Assembly: GCA_017436705.1 (NCBI GenBank)
Contig: JAFSCP010000018.1
Location: forward strand, 16,419-80,418
Source: Bacillota bacterium
GTDB lineage: Bacteria > Bacillota > Clostridia > Peptostreptococcales > Anaerovoracaceae
Length of the DNA: 64,000 nt
Direction of reading: 5' to 3'
Under the pieces are notes generated by a model. It had not been told where the DNA came from. It did no database searches and saw only the letters and a program-made list of their open reading frames with translations. Shown here piece by piece: positions 54,123-62,667 of this stretch; the stretch's first letter is position 1; every line of letters starts with the position of its first letter. The position numbers were made by a program, and so were the translations under genes.

Positions 54123-55661
54123 TTACTCTGCCTCCTTTCCCTGACGCTTTGCACCGGACATATAAAGTCCAAGTTCCTGCGGATTAGTTTCTTTAGGATT
54201 AAGTTCACCGACAATCTCACCTTCGTATAAAACGATGATTCTGTCAGCAAGTCCCATTACTTCATCAAGTTCAAGGGATACGAGCAGTACTGCCTTACCC
54301 TTGTCACGCTCAGCGATAAGCTGGCCATGGATATGCTCAATAGCACCGACGTCCAGACCTCTTGTAGGCTGAACTGCAATAATAAGAGGTTCATCTCTGT
54401 CAATTTCTCTGGCAATGATGGCTTTCTGCTGGTTACCGCCTGACATTGCACGTGAAACTGTAACAGGTCCCTGACCGGAACGCACGTCGTAATCTTCAAT
54501 AAGTTTTTCAGAATATTTACGGATTTCGTCGAACTTTATGAAACCATGTTTCTGGAAACGCGGATCCTTGTATTTCTGAAGAACCATGTTCTGTTCCAGA
54601 GTGTAGTTGAGAACAAGACCATGTTTATGTCTGTCTTCAGGGATATGGCTCATGCCGGCCTGACTTCTTTTTCTGATGCTTAAACCGGAAATATCCTGAC
54701 CGCAGAGAGTAATCTTTCCTGCAGAAGCTTTTTCAAGACCAGTAAGACCATGAATCAGTTCTGTCTGGCCATTTCCGTCGATGCCGGCAATGCAGAGAAT
54801 TTCACCTTCTCTTACTTCGAAGGATACATTCTTTACTGCATCGTTTTTGTGAAGTTTGGAAGGAACAGTAAGGCCTTCAACCTTCAGAATAACATCCTTA
54901 GGCTGGGCAGGTTCTTTCTGCACTTCAAGCTGAACAGGTCTGCCAACCATCATGTTGGAAAGTTCCTGCTTGTTTGTATCTTTAGTATTCACAGTGCCGA
55001 TGTATTTACCTTTACGGAGAACAGTAACTCTGTCGGCAACTGCCATGATTTCATTTAATTTATGAGTGATGAAAAGGATTGACTTGCCTTCTGCTGCGAA
55101 ACCTTTCATAGTTGCCATAAGCTCGTCAATTTCCTGAGGTGTCAGAACTGCAGTAGGTTCGTCAAAGATGAGGATTTCGTTGTCTCTGTAGAGCATCTTG
55201 AGAATTTCAACACGCTGCTGCATACCTACGGTAATATCTTCAACTTTTGCATCAAGGTCAACTTTAAGACCGTATTTTTCAGAAAGTTCCTGTACTTTTT
55301 TACGTGCTTCTTTCTTTTTAAGGAATCCCAGCTTGTTTGTTGTTTCTGCGCCAAGAATAATATTATCCAGCACAGTAAACACTTCAATCAGTTTGAAGTG
55401 CTGGTGAACCATACCGATGCCAAGAGCTGTTGCATCGTTAGGATTGTTGATTTTTACTGTCTGACCATTTTTTCTGATTTCACCCGCTTCAGGCTGATAA
55501 AGCCCGAAAAGCACGCTCATGAGGGTTGACTTGCCTGCACCGTTTTCTCCGAGAAGTGCGTGGATTTCTCCCTTTCTGAGCTGCAGGGTAATATCATCGT
55601 TGGCCACAATACCAGGGAATTCTTTTCTGATATTGTTCATTTCTATTACATATTCTGACAT
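54123..55661 (-). CDS. Nucleoside ABC transporter ATPase (two fused domains, NupO/YufO type)
   Basis: 512 residues with two ABC domains. The first has a full Walker A (GENGAGKST), the signature-equivalent VGMQQRVEILKML and Walker B LIFDEPTAVLTPQE. The second has a changed Walker A (GIDGNGQTE) but a good signature (MSGGNQQK), which is normal for this RbsA-like/BMP transporter family. Energises the two permeases downstream. Confidence 0.94.
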   Translation of the reverse strand: MSEYVIEMNNIRKEFPGIVANDDITLQLRKGEIHALLGENGAGKSTLMSVLFGLYQPEAGEIRKNGQTVKINNPNDATALGIGMVHQHFKLIEVFTVLDNIILGAETTNKLGFLKKKEARKKVQELSEKYGLKVDLDAKVEDITVGMQQRVEILKMLYRDNEILIFDEPTAVLTPQEIDELMATMKGFAAEGKSILFITHKLNEIMAVADRVTVLRKGKYIGTVNTKDTNKQELSNMMVGRPVQLEVQKEPAQPKDVILKVEGLTVPSKLHKNDAVKNVSFEVREGEILCIAGIDGNGQTELIHGLTGLEKASAGKITLCGQDISGLSIRKRSQAGMSHIPEDRHKHGLVLNYTLEQNMVLQKYKDPRFQKHGFIKFDEIRKYSEKLIEDYDVRSGQGPVTVSRAMSGGNQQKAIIAREIDRDEPLIIAVQPTRGLDVGAIEHIHGQLIAERDKGKAVLLVSLELDEVMGLADRIIVLYEGEIVGELNPKETNPQELGLYMSGAKRQGKEAE

Positions 55662-55712
55662 AATATAATTTCCTTGCCTTTTCTTTGTCTTTTAGGTTGG
55701 AGGGTATTATAC

Positions 55713-55743
55713 AAAAAAGGGGGAACCGAAGATTCCCCCTTTA
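55713..55743 (-). terminator. Hairpin between the binding-protein gene and its ABC genes
   Basis: Minus-strand AAGGGGGAA-TCTTCGG-TTCCCCCTTTTTT, a perfect stem with T run, 34 bases past the binding-protein stop. Partial termination here would let the binding protein be made in excess of the transporter. Confidence 0.88.
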
Positions 55744-55776
55744 TAAGGTTTTTAAAACCTCTCGCTTTTCGTTTAA

Positions 55777-56910
55777 TTATTTAACGAATGTTACGTTTGC
55801 TAAACCAGCAGTTGATGGATCCGCCATAGCAGAGTCGTTATCAATTGTGATTTCGTTAGCCTTGATCTTAGCAAATAATGCTTCGTATTCTTCTACGGAC
55901 CAGTTTTCTAATGACCAGGAGTCAACTGGAAGACCTACTGCATCGTCAGCAGCGCCAAGAACAGATGAACCAGGGATTAAAGCACCACCAGTGTAGAAGT
56001 CAGTTAAAGTCTTGATTACGGAAGCATCAAGTCCCTTAAGAGCGGAAGTTACAACTGTGTCGGATAATGGGCTCTGGTCAACGTCTACACCGATGATAGC
56101 AGTTTCAGCTGCTTCAGCTGCTGCTGTACCGGAGTTGAACATGGAACCGCCGCACATGAAGATAACTTCTGTACCAGCTTCATACCAACCAGCTAACATA
56201 GCCTGAAGGTCTGGGGAGTCGGAGAAAGTATCACCGTATTCCCAGCTGTATCTCATTTCTACGTTTACACCCTTAGCTGCAGCAGCTGCATCAGCACCCT
56301 GAGCGTAGCCGTAACCGTATCTGATACATGCAGGGTTTGCACCGCCGCCGCCACCGGAGAAGCCGAGCTTAGTGAAACCTTCCATAACTGCAGCGTAACC
56401 AGCTAAGTAACCAGCCTGTTCTTCCTGATAGGAAACGCCAACTAAGTTAGGGAATCCCATATCCCAACCGTCGATGAATACGAACTGTACTTCTGGGTAG
56501 TTAGGAACTACTGCCTTAAGAGCAGTTTCCTGTAAGAAACCAGGAGTTACAACTACTTCTGCGCCAGCTTCGCAAGCGTCAGTAAGAGCCTTGATTCTGT
56601 CATCGTCAGTTGCAGCAGAACCGTTTGCTGGCTGATAGTACTTATAGGACTTTTCATTGTCATAAGCGTACTTCTTGCAGCCGTTCCAAGTGAATTCATT
56701 GAAGGAACCGTCCTTTAACTGACCAACGTCTGTTACCATAGCAACCTGGTAAACACCATCTGCAGATTCCATTGTGTCTGGAATGTCATCGTAGCTTTCT
56801 ACAACTACATCGCCGCCCTGCTGCTGATCGTCTGCAGGTTCATCAGATCCGCATGCTGCGAATGTGAAGATCATAGCGAAGATGAGTAATAAAGATAAAA
56901 ACTTCTTCAT
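55777..56910 (-). CDS. BMP-family nucleoside-binding lipoprotein
   Basis: 377 residues: lipoprotein signal with TFAACGSD (Cys near residue 20), an acidic linker, then the BMP/PnrA substrate-binding fold (VAMVTDVGQLKDGSFNEFTWNGCKKY, IDGWDMGFPNLVGVSYQEEQAGYLAGYAAVM). BMP/PnrA proteins bind purine nucleosides outside the membrane. Codons are strongly biased (GGT, GCA, CCA), as expected for high expression. First gene of the transporter operon. Confidence 0.94.
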   Translation of the reverse strand: MKKFLSLLLIFAMIFTFAACGSDEPADDQQQGGDVVVESYDDIPDTMESADGVYQVAMVTDVGQLKDGSFNEFTWNGCKKYAYDNEKSYKYYQPANGSAATDDDRIKALTDACEAGAEVVVTPGFLQETALKAVVPNYPEVQFVFIDGWDMGFPNLVGVSYQEEQAGYLAGYAAVMEGFTKLGFSGGGGGANPACIRYGYGYAQGADAAAAAKGVNVEMRYSWEYGDTFSDSPDLQAMLAGWYEAGTEVIFMCGGSMFNSGTAAAEAAETAIIGVDVDQSPLSDTVVTSALKGLDASVIKTLTDFYTGGALIPGSSVLGAADDAVGLPVDSWSLENWSVEEYEALFAKIKANEITIDNDSAMADPSTAGLANVTFVK

Positions 56911-56951
56911 TTTTTCCCTCCTAAATGATATAAAGAAATATTTACTAACTA

Positions 56952-56979
56952 ATTATAATACATTCGGGAAAAAAGTAAA
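56952..56979 (-). promoter_or_regulatory. Promoter of the BMP transporter operon
   Basis: -10 TATAAT (56952-56957) with -35 TTTACT (56974-56979) at 16 bases; about 42 bases upstream of the ATG. No riboswitch is apparent in the short leader. Confidence 0.7.
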
Positions 56980-57031
56980 AGTTATTTTTTTTACAACCTC
57001 GTGTTTTTTGACATTTTTTCGTATATTTTTA

Positions 57032-57610
57032 CTATCCTTTGAAAATTTGCACCCAGTAAATAGTGCCTTTTCCATTTTCTGCAATCCCAACTCCTATTTC
57101 GCTGTACTTACTGCTCAGAATGTTTTCTCTGTGACTGGAAGAATTCATCCAGCCTTTCATTGCAGACTGTGCCGAGGGCTGTCCCTTGGCAAGGTTCTCA
57201 CCGGCAGACCTGTATGAAATGCCCTGTGATTTCATCATATCAAAAGCGCTGCCGTATGTAGGTGAAGTGTGCGAAAAATAGCCGTTTCTGGCCATATCTT
57301 CAGCTTTTAGCTGCGCAAGACGGCTGAGCTGGCTGCTGGCCTTAAGGTCCGGCAGGCCTGCTTTGTTTCTTTCCTTGTTTGTAAGGTTTATTACCTGCTG
57401 CGCCCTGGAATTCTGCGCTTCCGGCAAGATGACTGCATCATTCTCAGGTTTCTGCTCATCTTTAATCTGCCCTGCAATATAATCCTTTATGCTCTGCATC
57501 AGCTGCATAATCCTGTCGTCTGTCTGCTTTTCCGCTGCAAAGACTGCCTCCGCGCTTCCGGCAGCAATGAGTCCTGCTATGGCCATAATCATAATTTTCT
57601 TTTTAATCAT
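57032..57610 (-). CDS. Secreted CAP-domain protein (YkwD-like)
   Basis: 192 residues with a signal peptide (KKKIMIMAIAGLIAAGSAEAVFAAEK, cleavage near 26). Residues 72-190 form a CAP/SCP domain: VINLTNKERNKAGLPDLKAS, ARNGYFSHTSPTYGS (with the conserved His), SAGENLAKGQPSAQ, SSSHRENILSSKYSEIGVGIA. Bacterial members are secreted and often spore- or wall-associated. Divergent from barnase across an inverted repeat. AGGAG upstream of ATG 57610. Confidence 0.9.
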   Translation of the reverse strand: MIKKKIMIMAIAGLIAAGSAEAVFAAEKQTDDRIMQLMQSIKDYIAGQIKDEQKPENDAVILPEAQNSRAQQVINLTNKERNKAGLPDLKASSQLSRLAQLKAEDMARNGYFSHTSPTYGSAFDMMKSQGISYRSAGENLAKGQPSAQSAMKGWMNSSSHRENILSSKYSEIGVGIAENGKGTIYWVQIFKG

Positions 57611-57655
57611 AAAAAATACTCCTTTCTTTTGTTACAAAAACACTCTACCCTAAAA

Positions 57656-57672
57656 GGTTACATTCTGTAACC
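57656..57672. promoter_or_regulatory. Candidate operator: perfect inverted repeat
   Basis: GGTTACA-TTC-TGTAACC, a perfect 7+7 repeat in the region between the divergent CAP and barnase genes. Related half sites GTTACA (57631-57636) and GGTAACA (57723-57729) lie on each side. It is placed 18 bases ahead of the barnase -35. Likely a regulator-binding site; the regulator is unknown. Confidence 0.5.
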
Positions 57673-57690
57673 CATCAGATTATGGGGGCA

Positions 57691-57719
57691 TTGACTTTAT
57701 CTGGAGAATTATATAAAAT
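57691..57719 (+). promoter_or_regulatory. Promoter of the barnase-barstar pair
   Basis: -35 TTGACT (57691-57696), 17-base spacer, -10 TAAAAT (57714-57719), 37 bases upstream of ATG 57757. Confidence 0.72.
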
Positions 57720-57756
57720 CTAGGTAACATATCTACAGGAAAGGACGCAAACAGCG

Positions 57757-58197
57757 ATGAACAAAAAAATCAGATATATAGGTATTCTGCTCCTTCTGGT
57801 GGCAGTTGCACTTTTTTCCGCTCTGACTGTTGACAGCGGAGATGATAATGCCGGCGTTGACCTGGTTTATACTTCCGCAGAGGATGTAGCTGCGTATATT
57901 CACGAAAACGGTCAGCTTCCGGATAATTTCATGACCAAGGACGAAGCCCGCAAGCTGGGCTGGGAAGGCGGAAGTCTTGAAGAATACGCACCGGGCATGG
58001 CCATCGGCGGCGACAAATTCGGCAATTACGAAGGCATACTTCCTAAGGCAAAGGGCCGCCAGTACTACGAGTGCGATATTGACACAATCGGAAGAGACAG
58101 CCGCGGAGCAAAGCGCCTTGTCTACTCCAACGACGGCCTTATCTATTACACCGAAGATCACTACGAAACCTTTGAACTTCTGTACGGAGAGGAGTAA
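57757..58197 (+). CDS. Barnase-type guanyl-specific ribonuclease, exported or membrane-anchored
   Basis: 146 residues: hydrophobic signal or anchor at 7-25, then a barnase domain aligned through LPDNFMTKDEARKLGWEGG, YAPGMAIGGDKFGNYEGILP and LVYSNDGLIYYTEDHYETF. The catalytic set corresponds to Glu105 (YYECDID), Arg116, Arg120 (SRGAKRLVYS) and His135 (EDHYETF), matching barnase E73, R83, R87 and H102. It cuts RNA. The signal region lacks a clear AXA site, so it may stay anchored. The inhibitor gene follows 3 bases later. Confidence 0.93.
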   Translation: MNKKIRYIGILLLLVAVALFSALTVDSGDDNAGVDLVYTSAEDVAAYIHENGQLPDNFMTKDEARKLGWEGGSLEEYAPGMAIGGDKFGNYEGILPKAKGRQYYECDIDTIGRDSRGAKRLVYSNDGLIYYTEDHYETFELLYGEE

Positions 58198-58200
58198 ATT

Positions 58201-58494
58201 ATGAACGACTGTATCAACACAAAAGAAATTATTATCGATGGCGCTGATGTAACATGCCGCGAAGAATTCTTCGGCAAATTCCGACACTATCTTGGAGAAT
58301 CAGTTCTTATCGGAAGCAATCTTGATGCTCTCCACGATGCACTCACTTCCATAACCTGTCCGACAGACATTACAATCCTCAGCCGTCCTTCTCTTGAAGA
58401 ATCCCTGGGCGAATACTGGGACGCAGCCTACTCCATGCTCATGGACTGTCTGGACGAAAACTGCGAACTTAGTCTTTCATTCGAAGCAGAATAG
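58201..58494 (+). CDS. Barstar-family ribonuclease inhibitor
   Basis: 97 residues. EIIIDGADVTCREEFFGKF is the barstar opening and LIGSNLDALHDALTSI corresponds to barstar YGENLDALWDCLTG, keeping the Asp pair that sits in the barnase active site (D35 and D39 equivalents) while Trp38 is His. Cytoplasmic immunity partner for the upstream nuclease. Translated 3 bases after the barnase stop, so expressed together. Confidence 0.92.
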   Translation: MNDCINTKEIIIDGADVTCREEFFGKFRHYLGESVLIGSNLDALHDALTSITCPTDITILSRPSLEESLGEYWDAAYSMLMDCLDENCELSLSFEAE

Positions 58495-58512
58495 CAGTAC
58501 TAAAGAACCAAT

Positions 58513-58567
58513 TAAAAAAGCAAGGTATGTTTCTTATTTTCAGAATCATTCCTTGCTTTATTTTTTA
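58513..58567 (+). terminator. Bidirectional terminator between barstar and metA-lysC
   Basis: Long hairpin with base AAAAAAGCAAGG / CCTTGCTTTATTTTTT. It has T runs on both strands and lies between two converging genes. Confidence 0.82.
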
Positions 58568-58580
58568 ACTTTTTCCCCGG

Positions 58581-60851
58581 CTAAATCCTTGCAAACTCAG
58601 CATAAATTGCCTGGATTGCAGGAATGTAATTCACACCGTCCACACCGATGAGCATGCTGATTTTTGCTGCGCCGTGGTCGATAAGGCGTATATTGATTTT
58701 TCGCTTGGAAAGCGCGCTGAGAACCTTGAGCGCAATGGATGGTGAACTTGACAGTTCGCGTCCTACAATGGCAATCATTGCAATATCATGGTCAAAGGAA
58801 AGAGATGCAGGCTGCACCCTTTCTCTCAGTTCTTCTTCAAGCTCTGCTTCACAGGCCTTTACCTGCTCTTCCGGCGCCACAATCGTCAGTGAGTCAATGC
58901 CGGAAAGCATATTCTTGACAGTAATATTATACTCTGCAAAAATCTCCAGGATCTCTGCTCTCAGCTGAGGAATTTCGTTGAGACGATCCTTTTCGATGGA
59001 GATTGTTGTGTTCTTTTTCTTGCCTGAAATACCGGTGATTTCCAGCTTGCTCTGGAAATAGTCAGCATTCTGTACAATAAGAGTTCCCGCATCTTCCGGC
59101 CTGTTGGTATTTCTGATATTGATTGGAATTCCAAGCTTTACAACAGGGAATACTGTTTCTTCGTGAAGCACCGCAGCACCCATATAAGAAAGCTCTCTGA
59201 GCTCCTTATATGTAATAACCGGAACGCTGAGCGGGCTGTCAACAATGCGCGGATCTGCCATGAGGAAGCCTGAAACGTCAGTCCAGTTTTCATAAACATC
59301 GGCACCTGCCACCGCTGCAACGATAGCTCCTGTAATATCTGAACCGCCTCTTGAAAATGTCTTTATTTTTCCATCCGGAGTACATCCGTAGAAGCCAGGA
59401 ATAACTGCTCTTTCATGTTCTGAAAGCGCTGCACCAAGAGATGCTCTGGTCTTTTCTTCGTCGTACTGGCCTGCTTCATCAAACCAGATTGTGCCTTCAG
59501 CATCCACAAAATCATAGCCTGTAAAAGCTGCCATAATGCGGGCATTCATGTACTCGCCGCGGCTTACTATATAGTCTTTGTTTTCAGGATTTCCAATGGC
59601 TTCAGAGATTTTTGCAAACTCGCTGTCAATATCCACCTGCACTCCCAGACTGCGTACAAGAACTTTGTAACGGGACTGTACTCTTGCCAGAATATCTTCA
59701 GCTTCTGCCCTGTCTTTCTTTTCAGTACATGCGATGAGCATGTCTGTTACTTTAGTATCGTCTGCTGAACGCTTGCCCGGTGCGCTCACAACCACATAGC
59801 GGCGTGAATCTTCGGCCCTGATGATTTCAGCACACTTTCTGAACTGAGCCGCATCCGCCAGAGAGGTTCCGCCGAATTTGATTGCCTTCAGGTCCAGCTT
59901 GGCATTTTTCTGGAACATGCTGCGCAGAGATTCGTTGTTGATCTGGGTAATATCGTACTGAGTTGTCTGATATACGAAATAGTTGAGCCAGTTGGAATAA
60001 AGCAGGTTGGCACATGATCTCCACTTTACCACCGGTTCTTTTGTATCATCGTCGTCAGGATAGTAATTGCATGGAACCTTAGGATTGAGGCCTGCATTCT
60101 TATCACGGACATATTCTTTTTCCAGAGTGTTTCCGTCGTATTCTGAATGTCCCATTACGAAAATCTGACGGTCATCTGCTGACTTGCATACATAAACGCC
60201 TGCTTCTTCTGAACTGGAAACAATTTTAAGTTCAGAAACTGCCTCAATATCTTCACGGTAAACCGTTGTATTTCTGGAATGCGGCACGTAGAACTCATCG
60301 TCAAAACCTCTGAAAAGCATGCCGTGCTTATAGTCCAGCTTGTGTTTGTACACACCGCTCAGCTTTTCAGGCAGGCGGTGTTTCTGTATTCCGTAATGGT
60401 AATAAAGCCCCGCCTGAGCACCCCAGCAGATGTGGAAAGTACTGTGAACATGACGTTTGCTCCACTCCATGATTTCGCAGAGTTCGTCCCAGTATTCAAC
60501 TTCTTCAAATTCCATAAGTTCGACAGGGGCGCCTGTAATTATGAAACCGTCGTAGTTTTTGTGCTTGATCTGATCAAAAGTCTTATAAAAAGCAATCATG
60601 TGCTCCTCAGAAGTGTTGGAAGCCTTGTGAGTGCTTGTCTGCAGCAGTTCCAGTTCCACCTGCAGTGGTGTGTTTCCCAGAAGTCTTGTAAGCTGAGTTT
60701 CTGTGTCGATTTTTGTCGGCATAAGATTGAGAATCAGAATCTGCAGGGGACGGATGTCCTGGGTCATGGCACGGGTATCGGTCATTACGAAAACGTTTTC
60801 TGCAGTCAATGTTTCAATAGCCGGTAGATTGTTAGGTACTTTAATAGGCAT
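58581..60851 (-). CDS. Fusion of homoserine O-acetyltransferase (MetA) and aspartate kinase
   Basis: 756 residues in one open frame. Residues 1-305 are MetA: Lys47 (LMPTKIDTE), nucleophile Cys142 ([12 protein letters not shown]), His235 and Glu237 ([10 protein letters not shown]), and Glu111 in TGAPVE, which marks acetyl-CoA rather than succinyl-CoA use. Residues 320-756 are an aspartate kinase: [10 protein letters not shown] at 325, [31 protein letters not shown], and two ACT domains ([38 protein letters not shown]). So one chain carries the entry to the aspartate family and the first step from homoserine to methionine. GGAGG lies 11 bases ahead of the ATG. In a run with a DUF212 gene and a Nudix gene upstream. 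Confidence 0.95.
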   Translation of the reverse strand: MPIKVPNNLPAIETLTAENVFVMTDTRAMTQDIRPLQILILNLMPTKIDTETQLTRLLGNTPLQVELELLQTSTHKASNTSEEHMIAFYKTFDQIKHKNYDGFIITGAPVELMEFEEVEYWDELCEIMEWSKRHVHSTFHICWGAQAGLYYHYGIQKHRLPEKLSGVYKHKLDYKHGMLFRGFDDEFYVPHSRNTTVYREDIEAVSELKIVSSSEEAGVYVCKSADDRQIFVMGHSEYDGNTLEKEYVRDKNAGLNPKVPCNYYPDDDDTKEPVVKWRSCANLLYSNWLNYFVYQTTQYDITQINNESLRSMFQKNAKLDLKAIKFGGTSLADAAQFRKCAEIIRAEDSRRYVVVSAPGKRSADDTKVTDMLIACTEKKDRAEAEDILARVQSRYKVLVRSLGVQVDIDSEFAKISEAIGNPENKDYIVSRGEYMNARIMAAFTGYDFVDAEGTIWFDEAGQYDEEKTRASLGAALSEHERAVIPGFYGCTPDGKIKTFSRGGSDITGAIVAAVAGADVYENWTDVSGFLMADPRIVDSPLSVPVITYKELRELSYMGAAVLHEETVFPVVKLGIPINIRNTNRPEDAGTLIVQNADYFQSKLEITGISGKKKNTTISIEKDRLNEIPQLRAEILEIFAEYNITVKNMLSGIDSLTIVAPEEQVKACEAELEEELRERVQPASLSFDHDIAMIAIVGRELSSSPSIALKVLSALSKRKINIRLIDHGAAKISMLIGVDGVNYIPAIQAIYAEFARI

Positions 60852-60882
60852 TTTCGCTGGTTCCTCCGTTCAGAATTTTCTT

Positions 60883-61344
60883 TTAAAGAATACAATAATA
60901 CATAATGCAGGCGTTTATAATACCGATGGTAATGCCTGCCGCCACCTGTACAGGCGTATGTCCTACGAATTCCTTCAGCTGCACTTCCGGAAGCTTGTCC
61001 CTGGAAAATATGCTGAAAGTATCGATGATTTCGTTTAATATCTGGGCCTGCTTACCTGTTTCAAGACGCACTCCCATGGCATCATGACATACGATTATGG
61101 CCAGGATTCCGGTTACCGCAAACTCAAAGGACCCTGTCCCATAAGTAAGCAGGGACATTGTCGCCAGCGACGATACAGTTGCTGAATGTCCGCTCGGCAT
61201 TCCTCCGTCGCCAAAAAGACGTTCCCAGTCAAGTTTTTTGTTTATTACCGCATTGATTATCACCTTCAGCACCTGTGCTATGAACCAGGATGCCAGAGGG
61301 ACGATAAAAAACGGATTCTGTATAAGATCTGCTAACCAGTCCAC
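60883..61344 (-). CDS. DUF212 divergent PAP2-like membrane protein
   Basis: 153 residues from GTG 61344 (AAGGAGAAAAACA upstream), with four helices. DGGMPSGHSATVSSLA carries the phosphatase-type SGHS motif and HDAMGVRLETGKQAQILNEI the second motif; GHTPVQVAAGITIGI closes the domain. DUF212 members are predicted membrane acid-phosphatase relatives, possibly acting on lipid phosphates. 31 bases ahead of metA-lysC. Confidence 0.9.
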   Translation of the reverse strand: MDWLADLIQNPFFIVPLASWFIAQVLKVIINAVINKKLDWERLFGDGGMPSGHSATVSSLATMSLLTYGTGSFEFAVTGILAIIVCHDAMGVRLETGKQAQILNEIIDTFSIFSRDKLPEVQLKEFVGHTPVQVAAGITIGIINACIMYYCIL

Positions 61345-61362
61345 TGTTTTTCTCCTTCACGT

Positions 61363-61968
61363 TTACTTTTCTTTCATTTTTTCCACAAACCATCTTGTTA
61401 TACGGGCTGTCAGACCCCATATAATCCACTTGTCAAAGTGGTAAATGTAAATGTCCTGTTTACCCACACGCCACTTATAGTCGCTGCGGATGCCGGTCTG
61501 CTCATAAGGAAAATCTGTAACATCCTGAATCATTCTGCAGTTATACACAATGGGCTCTGCTTCATCAAAAAAATCCACAGGGACAGTAAAAATCTCTGCA
61601 ACTTCGTCAGGATTCAGTACCGCGTTTTCATAATCGCGTTCCTTTATTATACCCAGAACTGTGTGCATTGTAATCCTGCCAACTTCAAGGATTGAATCAA
61701 ACTGACCGATTACCTCAATATCAGTAATTCCAATCTCTTCAGCCGTTTCACGCAGCGCACATTCTATTATGGATTCTCCTTCTTCTATTTTGCCGCCGGG
61801 GAAACACACATCGCCCGGCTGCTTTATTCCTTCGGCACGTTTTTCGTAAAGAATATGAAGTTCCCCGTTTCTTTCAACCAGAGGAATCAGCACTGTAAAT
61901 TCCCTTGTGCCGTCAATTATGCCCGGTTTACGTCCGGCCATTCTCTCTCTTACTTTCTTTAATTCCAT
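61363..61968 (-). CDS. Nudix hydrolase, CoA pyrophosphatase (NudL) type
   Basis: 201 residues. The Nudix box is GGKIEEGESIIECALRETAEEIGI; the preceding KQPGDVCFPGG matches the UPF0035/CoA-diphosphatase variant. It probably cleaves CoA or its derivatives to phosphopantetheine and 3',5'-ADP. The ATG 61968 ribosome site (TAGGAAG) lies within one copy of a repeated 19-base segment. Followed by the DUF212 gene after 18 bases. Confidence 0.9.
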   Translation of the reverse strand: MELKKVRERMAGRKPGIIDGTREFTVLIPLVERNGELHILYEKRAEGIKQPGDVCFPGGKIEEGESIIECALRETAEEIGITDIEVIGQFDSILEVGRITMHTVLGIIKERDYENAVLNPDEVAEIFTVPVDFFDEAEPIVYNCRMIQDVTDFPYEQTGIRSDYKWRVGKQDIYIYHFDKWIIWGLTARITRWFVEKMKEK

Positions 61969-61970
61969 CA

Positions 61971-62075
61971 GATACTTCCTACATAATAAGAAAGTCGGCT
62001 CCGCCGATTGGATTTTCAGCGGTAGACTTTCTAGTTATTCCGGCAATGCCGCCAGCGATATTGCCTACATAATAA
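61971..62075. repeat. 86-base-spaced direct repeat ahead of the Nudix gene
   Basis: GATACTTCCTACATAATAA (61971-61989) and GATATTGCCTACATAATAA (62057-62075) match at 17 of 19 positions. Between them AGAAAGTC and GACTTTCT form an inverted pair. The first copy supplies the Nudix ribosome site. Nothing coding is seen in this 150-base gap. Confidence 0.5.
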
Positions 62076-62105
62076 CAAAACAGGGCGATGGAACCCCACC
62101 GCCCG
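62075..62105 (-). terminator. Terminator after the P-loop gene
   Basis: Minus-strand stem GGGCGGTGG ... CATCGCCC followed by TGTTTTGTTATT, 15 bases past the stop. Confidence 0.72.
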
Positions 62106-62119
62106 TTATTTTCAAACAA

Positions 62120-62542
62120 TTAGTTTAAGATTTCGCATCCTTCAAAGTTTACGCCAACCATTTCTTCTTTTTCAGCACTTACGCTTACTACGAAGTCCAT
62201 TCCGTAATTCTTGGAGATGTCTTTAAGTCTGTCAATGAATTCTGGAAGGTCGCTCATCTTGAAGTCAGCATGCTTTAAGATGCTGTCAACAAAGATAGTT
62301 TCGATATCGTGGTCGGAGCTGATGATTCCGTAAAGGAATCCGATGTATTCGTCACTGTTAGTAACATGTTCAAAATCTTCCATACAGATAACTCTGATTC
62401 TGTACTTTAAATCATACATTAATCTCTGGTCTTTATTGATAAAGATAATGCTTCCTCTGCTGTTTTCAACGGACTGGTTAGCAATATCAATCATCTGCTT
62501 AGTCTTGCCGCTGCCCTTATGTCCTACTAATAATTTAACCAT
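62120..62542 (-). CDS. Small P-loop NTPase of unknown function
   Basis: 140 residues: Walker A LLVGHKGSGKTKQMID at the very start and a Walker B-like strand ETIFVDSILKHAD, with no further domain. Such proteins appear widely in Clostridia as hypothetical ATP-binding or PilT-like proteins. AGGAGG precedes ATG 62542, and it has its own promoter and terminator. AT-rich codons (TTA, GGT) differ from neighbours but resemble highly expressed genes here. Function unknown. Confidence 0.78.
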   Translation of the reverse strand: MVKLLVGHKGSGKTKQMIDIANQSVENSRGSIIFINKDQRLMYDLKYRIRVICMEDFEHVTNSDEYIGFLYGIISSDHDIETIFVDSILKHADFKMSDLPEFIDRLKDISKNYGMDFVVSVSAEKEEMVGVNFEGCEILN

Positions 62543-62594
62543 AGTAATCGCCTCCTATATTTTCGCTCATTTTGCTTATAGTTTGATGTGTTAC

Positions 62595-62623
62595 ATTATA
62601 CAACAAAACTCCGGCTGTTTCAA
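62595..62623 (-). promoter_or_regulatory. Promoter of the P-loop gene
   Basis: -35 TTGAAA (62618-62623), 17-base spacer, -10 TATAAT (62595-62600), 53 bases upstream of the ATG. Confidence 0.8.
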
Positions 62624-62667
62624 CCTTTATTTGAGCAGAGTTGTATCAAATTTTCCTGCTGCTTGTG

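Noticed and set aside
57733..58287. Minus-strand frame of 184 codons across barnase-barstar
   Set aside because: It lies antisense to two well-supported genes with matched catalytic residues and shows no family features.
60852..62119. SAM riboswitch or T-box upstream of metA-lysC
   Set aside because: The gaps ahead of metA-lysC, DUF212 and the Nudix gene contain no aptamer core or T-box sequence that I can recognise.
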